Origin: Tepidamorphaceae bacterium
Lineage (GTDB): Bacteria > Pseudomonadota > Alphaproteobacteria > Rhizobiales > JAKSCL01
Assembly (NCBI GenBank): GCA_028289445.1
Contig: JANQPO010000011.1
Coordinates: forward strand, 124,001 to 188,000
Length of the DNA: 64,000 nt
Reading direction: 5' to 3'
Shown here one piece after another: positions 59,033 to 64,000 of this stretch. Each line of letters opens with the position of its first letter. The first letter of the stretch is position 1. The position numbers and the translations under genes are program-made. The notes below the pieces were generated by a model. It made no database searches, was not told the DNA's origin, and saw only the letters and a list, made by a program, of their open reading frames with translations.

Positions 59033-59818
59033 CTATCCCCCAAAACTCTTGACCAGGCTGCCGGCGACCAGGTGCCAGCCGTCGACTAGCACGAAGAAGA
59101 TGAGCTTGAAGGGCAGGGAGATGATGATCGGCGGCAGCATCATCATGCCCATCGACATGAGGACAGAGGCGACGACCATGTCGATGACGATGAATGGCAC
59201 GAACAGCAGGAAGCCGATTTCAAAGGCCCGCCGCAGCTCCGAGATCATGAAGGCTGGAACGAGCACCCGCAGACTGATCTCCTCGGGCGTCTCCGGTGTC
59301 TCATTGCTGATATCGGCGAAAAGCTGAAGATCCTTTTCCCGCACATGCGACAGCATGAAAGTCCGAAACGGCGCGGTTGAGCGTTCAAACGCTTCGGTCG
59401 TATCGATTTCCTCGTTGATGAGCGGCTGGATGCCGGCGTTGTAGGCGGACTGGAACACTGGCGCCATCACGAATGCGGTGAGGAACAGCGCCAGGCTGAC
59501 GATGACTGAGTTCGGCGGTGCGGTCTGAAGCCCGATCGCCGTGCGCAGCAGCGACAGCACGACTACGATACGGGTGAACGACGTCACCATGACCAGGATC
59601 GACGGCGCCAGCGATAGGATCGTGATCAGCGCGATGATTTGAACCGCGCGCTCCGTCAAACCGGCGCCTTCGCCAAAGTCGATGCTAAGTTGCTGGGCGG
59701 ACAGTTCGGTTGGCCACCCGACGATCAGCACAAACAGGATCGCCGCTGCCGCAAACGACAGCGTGGCGCGCTGGCTTGAGGGATTGTGCTGTGCGTCGGG
59801 CGGCGCAACCCGGGTCAT
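59033..59818 (-). CDS. fliP: flagellar biosynthesis protein FliP
   Basis: FliP pentamers with FliQ and FliR form the core of the flagellar type III export gate. The 261-residue protein has a cleavable signal (AAILFVLIVGWPTELSAQQ), then VMVTSFTRIVVVLSLLRTAI, SLALFLTAFVMAPVF and LVPAFMISELRRAFEIGFLL, and the near-terminal MMMLPPIIISLPFKLIFFVL. Its start overlaps fliO by ATGA. It points away from flgB and meets the ArsR gene tail to tail. Confidence 0.96.
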   Translation of the reverse strand: MTRVAPPDAQHNPSSQRATLSFAAAAILFVLIVGWPTELSAQQLSIDFGEGAGLTERAVQIIALITILSLAPSILVMVTSFTRIVVVLSLLRTAIGLQTAPPNSVIVSLALFLTAFVMAPVFQSAYNAGIQPLINEEIDTTEAFERSTAPFRTFMLSHVREKDLQLFADISNETPETPEEISLRVLVPAFMISELRRAFEIGFLLFVPFIVIDMVVASVLMSMGMMMLPPIIISLPFKLIFFVLVDGWHLVAGSLVKSFGG

Positions 59819-60474
59819 GTTTTGCTGGCGGCCTTGTTCTTCGCGTCGCCGGAGCCCTTGGTATTCGACCTCTTGGCCATCTCCAGTGGCTTCAAGGCTG
59901 TTTCCAGGCGCTTGGCCATATCGGTGAGGCCGGCAAGTTCCTCGTCGGCGTCGGTTTTCGGCGGTGCCTTCTGGGCTGGCGCTGGTTTGTCCTGCGAAGC
60001 AGCGGTGATTGTCGATGTCGCGCGAGACTTGAAGGCGGGCTTGCCGGTGTCGCGGGGTTTGGGCGTCAGCGAGCGCTTCGGCATGGCCGGCAGCTCCTGT
60101 ATCGCATCTTCTTTGGCCAGTGTCGGTTCTGGCTTAGCCTGGACAGCCGGCTCTTTGTCGCTCTCCTTGTCGGTCTCCGTGCGCGCGGCCGCGACGGCGG
60201 GCGGAGGGGCGATGCCCGATTCGACAACAAGATCGTTGGCACCGCCAATCATGACGAGATGCTCGACATGATCGCGCCGCACCAGCACCAGCCGGCGCTT
60301 GGGATCGACGGCCGTTGCGTCGAGAACCTCGATTCGGTGTTCGCGACCGCGCGACCAGCCATAGGGCAGGCCGGCACCGCCGGAGAACCGCCGGATCAGC
60401 CAGGCCGTCAGGCCGATCAGGGCCAGAACGACCACGAAGGCGATGATGAAACGTGCCGTAAGTCCCAGATCCAT
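59815..60474 (-). CDS. fliO: flagellar biosynthesis protein FliO
   Basis: FliO helps assemble the FliP ring. The 219-residue protein has one membrane segment near the start (FIIAFVVVLALIGLTAWLIR), the FliO core RIEVLDATAVDPKRRLVLVR and HLVMIGGANDLVVESG, and a long Lys/Ala/Pro-rich tail of about 120 residues that is unusual in length. ATG 60474 has GGAG 8 bases upstream; an in-frame start at 60495 lacks one. Conservation is low, so the name relies partly on the fliP overlap. Confidence 0.86.
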   Translation of the reverse strand: MDLGLTARFIIAFVVVLALIGLTAWLIRRFSGGAGLPYGWSRGREHRIEVLDATAVDPKRRLVLVRRDHVEHLVMIGGANDLVVESGIAPPPAVAAARTETDKESDKEPAVQAKPEPTLAKEDAIQELPAMPKRSLTPKPRDTGKPAFKSRATSTITAASQDKPAPAQKAPPKTDADEELAGLTDMAKRLETALKPLEMAKRSNTKGSGDAKNKAASKT

Positions 60475-60757
60475 GGGGACCGTCTCCGTTTGCAAAGATC
60501 CCGACGCGGACGCCGGGTGCGGCGCGAAGGTGATCGAACCGTTAAAACCGCCGGCAATTTCTGCCGGGCTTCGCCCTAAGAAAGGGTTAACAAATGACTC
60601 CTGTCAAATGCCCCAGCACAGGAAATCCGCGACATCTGATCGTCAATCAACGGTAAACGCAATTAAGCATTTATTAAGGCTGGCATCGGAAAGTTTTGCC
60701 GGGTTCACGATGCGAGTCGCATATCGCGACGCCCGTGACCCATGACGGGAGGCCGCC
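60475..60757. promoter_or_regulatory. divergent promoter region between fliO and flgB
   Basis: A gene-free gap of 283 bases that should hold the promoters of both flagellar operons. It includes the CtrA box at 60663-60677 and AT-rich stretches around GTTAACAAATGACTCC (60583-60603). Confidence 0.6.
60663..60677 (+). promoter_or_regulatory. CtrA box upstream of flgB
   Basis: TTAA-GCATTTA-TTAA is a perfect full CtrA site, 80 bases before the flgB ATG. CtrA controls early flagellar genes in Caulobacter and in many other alphaproteobacteria. Confidence 0.75.
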
Positions 60758-61153
60758 ATGCTCTCGGATTTTCCGGTCATTGCCAGTTTGAAATCGAAAT
60801 TGAAGTGGCACCAGCAGCGACAAGGGGTGCTGGCGGAAAATGTTGCCAACGCCGATACGCCCGGGTTCCGGGCGCAGGAACTCAAGGCGCCTGATTTCGG
60901 CTCAAACGCACGGGTTGCCTCGCTTGGCGTGGCGCGCACGGATGTCCAGCACATCGTGCCGGCCAACCAGTCGGCGGAATTCGGCGTCGATCGCAAGATT
61001 GACGGTTGGGAAGTCACCCCGGAGGGCAACGGTGTGGTTCTCGAAGAGCAGATGATGAAGGTGGCGCAAAACCAGATGGACTACCAACTGGCCACTTCGC
61101 TTTACAGCCGCGCCATGAGCCTGTTGCGCATCGCCGCCACCGGTCAACGGTAG
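60758..61153 (+). CDS. flgB: flagellar basal-body rod protein FlgB
   Basis: A proximal rod component, 131 residues. VLAENVANADTPGFRAQELK near 27-46 is the rod/hook N-terminal motif, and MMKVAQNQMDYQLATSLYSR near the C-terminus is the FlgB-type helix. GGGAGG precedes the ATG. It opens the flgB-flgC-fliE-fliQ-fliR-flhB operon. Confidence 0.95.
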   Translation: MLSDFPVIASLKSKLKWHQQRQGVLAENVANADTPGFRAQELKAPDFGSNARVASLGVARTDVQHIVPANQSAEFGVDRKIDGWEVTPEGNGVVLEEQMMKVAQNQMDYQLATSLYSRAMSLLRIAATGQR

Positions 61154-61182
61154 TCGGCCGATTTGAAGGGAGACGAAGGGCG

Positions 61183-61596
61183 ATGATGGAATTCATGAAA
61201 CCGCTCATGGTCGCAGCGTCCGGTCTGAAAGCGCAGACCAGCCGGATGCGGGTGATCGCGGAAAACATCGCCAATGCCGAATCGACGGCCGATACACCGG
61301 GCGCCGATCCCTATCGCCGCCGGGTATCCACATTCAAAGCCACGCTGGACCGGGAGATCAACGCTCAGACCGTGCAGGTCGACCGCATCCGGCCTGACCA
61401 GAGCGCCTTCCGGCTCGTCCATGAGCCGGGGCATCCGGCCGCCGACGACAAGGGCTATGTGAAGCGACCGAACGTCAACACACTGATCGAGACGGCAGAT
61501 CTGCGCGAAGCGCAGCGCTCTTACGAGGCCAATTTGAATGTGATCACAGCAACGCGCCAAATGCTGGCCCGCACGCTCGACATTTTGCGCGCCTGA
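61183..61596 (+). CDS. flgC: flagellar basal-body rod protein FlgC
   Basis: A proximal rod component, 137 residues. MVAASGLKAQTSRMRVIAEN and IANAESTADTPGADPYRRRV are the N-terminal rod motif with the usual TPG insertion, and DLREAQRSYEANLNVITATR the C-terminal helix. ATG 61183 has GAAGGG upstream; the frame is open from 61006 inside flgB. Confidence 0.96.
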   Translation: MMEFMKPLMVAASGLKAQTSRMRVIAENIANAESTADTPGADPYRRRVSTFKATLDREINAQTVQVDRIRPDQSAFRLVHEPGHPAADDKGYVKRPNVNTLIETADLREAQRSYEANLNVITATRQMLARTLDILRA

Positions 61597-61617
61597 ACGC
61601 TCTAAGGGGAGACCGCG

Positions 61618-61923
61618 ATGAACGCAAACGCTCTTGCCGCCGCCCGTGCCTATCTTGAGGCGGCCAATCCGGCGACCGGCGCGAAAGGGTCTTCCGGCGC
61701 CGATGCCGGTGGCTTTGGCGAAATGGTCGCCGAAGCCATGCAAGGCGCCGTGGAAGCCGGCCAAAAGACGGAGGCGCAAATCGCCGCCGTCGTCCAGGGC
61801 AAAGGCGACATGGTCGATGTGGTCACCGCAATAGCCGAGACCGAGCTGGCGATGGAGACCATGGTGACCGTTCGCGATCGGATGATCAGCGCCTATCAGG
61901 AAATCATGAACATGCCGATCTGA
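61618..61923 (+). CDS. fliE: flagellar hook-basal body complex protein FliE
   Basis: FliE joins the MS ring to the rod. The 101-residue protein has the FliE C-terminal half DVVTAIAETELAMETMVTVR and DRMISAYQEIMNMPI. GGGGAGA precedes the ATG. Position between flgC and fliQ is standard. Confidence 0.94.
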   Translation: MNANALAAARAYLEAANPATGAKGSSGADAGGFGEMVAEAMQGAVEAGQKTEAQIAAVVQGKGDMVDVVTAIAETELAMETMVTVRDRMISAYQEIMNMPI

Positions 61924-61947
61924 CGATCGTGCGGCGACGGTGATGAC

Positions 61948-62211
61948 ATGAACGCTCCCGAAGTCCTCGATATCGCACGCGACGGCGTGTGGACCCTGAT
62001 GGCGGTCGCAAGCCCGCTCATGTTGGTCGGGCTTTTCGTTGGCGTCGTGATCGCGCTCTTCCAAGCGCTCACGCAAATCCAAGAAATGACCTTGGTCTTT
62101 GTGCCAAAGATCCTGGCGATTTTCTTGGCGCTTCTGGTGGCGCTGCCGTTCATGGGACAAGCGATGGGCAGCTACATGGCGCGGGTCGCGGACAAGATCG
62201 TCGGCGGATAG
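61948..62211 (+). CDS. fliQ: flagellar biosynthesis protein FliQ
   Basis: An export gate subunit of 87 residues with two membrane hairpins: WTLMAVASPLMLVGLFVGVV and ALTQIQEMTLVFVPKILAIF, the second being the conserved TQIQExTLxFxPK region. Its stop is 8 bases before fliR. Confidence 0.96.
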   Translation: MNAPEVLDIARDGVWTLMAVASPLMLVGLFVGVVIALFQALTQIQEMTLVFVPKILAIFLALLVALPFMGQAMGSYMARVADKIVGG

Positions 62212-62218
62212 GCGGTCG

Positions 62219-62986
62219 ATGGATCTCAATGCCCTGTCGGGGCTGACCTATCTGTTCCTTTTGGTCTTCGCGCGCGTAGGCGCACTCGCCATGATCCTGC
62301 CGGCTTTAGGTGAACGCGGCATTTCGCTACGCGCGCGGCTGGTTTTTGCGCTCGTGCTGACCGCGACGCTCATGCCGCTTTTGGGCGACATGAGCACGAC
62401 GATTCCGCCGACCCTGGCGGGCATGCTGGCGGCGCTCATGCGCGAGATCTTGATCGGCATCGGTATCGGCCTCGTTGTTCGCCTCCTCATGGGTGCGATC
62501 CAGGTGGCCGCGACGACGATCGCATTTCAGATGGGCCTGGGATTCGCGCAAAATGTCGATCCGACGCAAGGGATCCAGGGCGCCCTATTCTCCAGCTTCA
62601 TGTCGGTCCTGGCCATCACGCTTATTTTGGCGAGCGACACCCATCACTTGTTGATTGCTGCCATTCATGACTCTTACACGCTGTTTCCGACCGACGCCGT
62701 GCTGCCGGTCGGCGATTTCGCTGCGATGGCTTTGAACTCCGTCACGACCTCGTTCAAAATCGCGGTCCAGATCGCAGCGCCATTTATCGCCTTCGGGCTG
62801 ATTTTCTATCTCGGCATGGGCATCATCTCGCGTCTGATTCCGCAGATTCAGGTGTTCTTCATCGCCATGCCGATGAACATTCTGCTCGGATTTCTGATTT
62901 TCGCCATCATGATTTCAGCCATGATGGCCTGGTTCATGGACTACCTGCACGGCGGGATCGCGCCGTTCCTGGTCCAGGGCGGCTAG
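62219..62986 (+). CDS. fliR: flagellar biosynthesis protein FliR
   Basis: The single-copy subunit that caps the FliPQR gate, 255 residues, hydrophobic throughout. GIGIGLVVRLLMGAIQVAAT and FQMGLGFAQNVDPTQGIQGA are the FliR hallmarks, and MPMNILLGFLIFAIMISAMM lies near the end. ATG 62219 follows the fliQ stop closely; a longer frame from 62099 lies inside fliQ. Confidence 0.95.
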   Translation: MDLNALSGLTYLFLLVFARVGALAMILPALGERGISLRARLVFALVLTATLMPLLGDMSTTIPPTLAGMLAALMREILIGIGIGLVVRLLMGAIQVAATTIAFQMGLGFAQNVDPTQGIQGALFSSFMSVLAITLILASDTHHLLIAAIHDSYTLFPTDAVLPVGDFAAMALNSVTTSFKIAVQIAAPFIAFGLIFYLGMGIISRLIPQIQVFFIAMPMNILLGFLIFAIMISAMMAWFMDYLHGGIAPFLVQGG

Positions 62987-63001
62987 GGTAGAGGGTGCGC
63001 C

Positions 63002-64000
63002 ATGGCCGACGAACCGGAACAACACGAAAAAACAGAGGAACCGTCCCACCGAAAGCTAGAGGAAGCCTACAAGAAAGGCGACGTTCCCAAGAGCCCTGAG
63101 GTCGGTAGCTTCTTCGTGCTCATGGGCGGCGCGGCCGTGGTCATGTTGATCGCGGGATCGATGTTCTCCGACATTGGCTTCGGCCTGAACGGGTTTTTAG
63201 GGCACGCACACCAGATCGAGCTCACGGGCAGCGTGCTTCGGGCGCTGTGGCACGAGATCATCCTTCTTCTTCTCGGCGTTTTGGTGATCCCCATGGCGTT
63301 GATCGCCGCGCTTGGTATCGTCGCCAACCTCATCCAGCATCCGCTGGTGCTGTCAGCGGAGCCGATAAAGCCGAAACTGTCGAAGATATCGCTGATTGCC
63401 GGCGCCAAGCGTTTGTTTTCGTCGCAAAGCCTCGTGAACTTCGCCAAGAGCCTGTTCAAGCTTGCGGTCGTTTGCGGCGTTCTCTTCGCCGTCGTTTGGC
63501 CGGAGCGCGACAAGCTCGATCTGATGATCATGCTGGAACCGGCCATGCTCCTGACGATGATTCAGGACATGGCTCTGAAGGTTCTGGCCGCCGTTGTCGC
63601 GATTTTCGGCGCGATTGCCGGGCTCGATTATCTCTACCAGCGCCACAAATGGTTTGAGCGGCAGCGTATGACGGTGAAGGAAGTCAAAGACGAGTACAAG
63701 CAGGCGGAAGGCGATCCGACGGTCAAAGCGAAGCTGCGCCAGGTGCGTATGGAGCGTGGCCGCAAGCGGATGATGGCGGCTGTGCCACAGGCGACTGTCG
63801 TCGTGACCAACCCGACGCACTATGCCGTGGCGCTGAGATATGACGAAACGACGCCAGCGCCGCTGTGCGTCGCGAAGGGAACCGAGGCCGTCGCGCTGCG
63901 AATCCGCGGCATCGCGCTGGAGCATGACGTTCCCGTCATAGAGAATCCGCCTCTGGCACGCACGCTACACGCCGCCGTTGAGGTCGATGAGGAAATCCCA
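63002..64000 (+). CDS. flhB: flagellar export switch protein FlhB, 3'-truncated
   Basis: FlhB sets the substrate order of flagellar export. From ATG 63002 the frame is open to the end of the window (333 codons; the family has about 350-380). It has the N-terminal basic stretch PSHRKLEEAYKKGDVPKSPE, four membrane segments, MTVKEVKDEYKQAEGDPTVK, the cytoplasmic RMERGRKRMMAAVPQATVVV and the self-cleavage site NPTH at residues 270-273, followed by APLCVAKGTEAVALRIRGIA. It comes 15 bases after fliR. Only the extreme C-terminus is missing. Confidence 0.96.
   Translation, partial: MADEPEQHEKTEEPSHRKLEEAYKKGDVPKSPEVGSFFVLMGGAAVVMLIAGSMFSDIGFGLNGFLGHAHQIELTGSVLRALWHEIILLLLGVLVIPMALIAALGIVANLIQHPLVLSAEPIKPKLSKISLIAGAKRLFSSQSLVNFAKSLFKLAVVCGVLFAVVWPERDKLDLMIMLEPAMLLTMIQDMALKVLAAVVAIFGAIAGLDYLYQRHKWFERQRMTVKEVKDEYKQAEGDPTVKAKLRQVRMERGRKRMMAAVPQATVVVTNPTHYAVALRYDETTPAPLCVAKGTEAVALRIRGIALEHDVPVIENPPLARTLHAAVEVDEEIP

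Noticed and set aside
61144..62229. A 361-codon minus-strand frame across flgC, fliE and fliQ
   Set aside because: It crosses three well-supported flagellar genes and its product has no domain.

Overview
The window is G+C-rich bacterial chromosome from an alphaproteobacterium, most likely of the Rhizobiales/Hyphomicrobiales type. Pointers are the gene order of the division/cell-wall (dcw) cluster, a Ros/MucR zinc-finger regulator, small families mostly seen in this group (DUF1491, DUF5330, DUF6456, paired DUF1214/DUF1254, DUF4332), an FtsZ with a long C-terminal linker, perfect TTAA-N7-TTAA CtrA boxes, and a palindromic repeat whose core I remember from many Rhizobiales intergenic regions. 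No rRNA, tRNA, CRISPR, transposase or integrase was seen. The genus cannot be named from this.

Layout. (1) 1-19557, all plus strand: murF (5' cut off)-mraY-murD-ftsW-murG-murC-murB-ddl-ftsQ-ftsA-ftsZ, then lpxC, bamD, recN, ligA. Many junctions are ATGA-type overlaps, so translation is probably coupled; the genes make lipid II precursors and build the divisome. (2) 19692-20561: an orphan plus-strand gene with atypical composition and a stem-loop-rich gap. (3) 20562-27762, minus strand: two-subunit methylmalonyl-CoA mutase, a small secreted Cys protein, a nucleotide cyclase fused to an alpha/beta hydrolase, DUF4332 and a DUF2780-like protein. (4) 27909-32492, plus: HerA-like ATPase, M20 peptidase (with a CtrA box upstream), class IV aminotransferase, and a second small Cys protein resembling the one in region 3. 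(5) 32506-39451: di-heme cytochrome c and cytochrome c', divergent LysR regulator, Fe-type SOD, isochorismatase-family hydrolase, DUF3833, oligopeptidase B and MsrB. (6) 39649-45549: a complete seven-gene Mrp cation/proton antiporter operon. (7) 45848-48526: mucR, a protein that is little more than DnaA domain IV, DUF6456, sufE, DUF5330. (8) 48847-56782: membrane PAS histidine kinase of DivJ/PleC-like architecture, peptidoglycan-binding protein, DUF1491, a 60-aa protein with a near-perfect CtrA box, a putative lipoprotein, DUF1254/DUF1214, PBP1A, YcgN. (9) 56841-58978: two ArsR-SRPBCC pairs with opposite gene order, AT-rich palindromic operators and a palindromic repeat between them. (10) 59033-64000: flagellar export/basal body genes, fliO-fliP (minus) diverging from flgB-flgC-fliE-fliQ-fliR-flhB (3' cut off), with a perfect CtrA box in the promoter gap.

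The whole reads as housekeeping plus cell-cycle/envelope chromosome. The least ordinary parts are the two ArsR-SRPBCC modules, the DnaA-domain-IV protein behind a perfect palindrome, the cyclase-hydrolase fusion, and the orphan locus between ligA and the mutase genes. All start choices, motif positions and promoter calls are from reading by eye; no database search was made.
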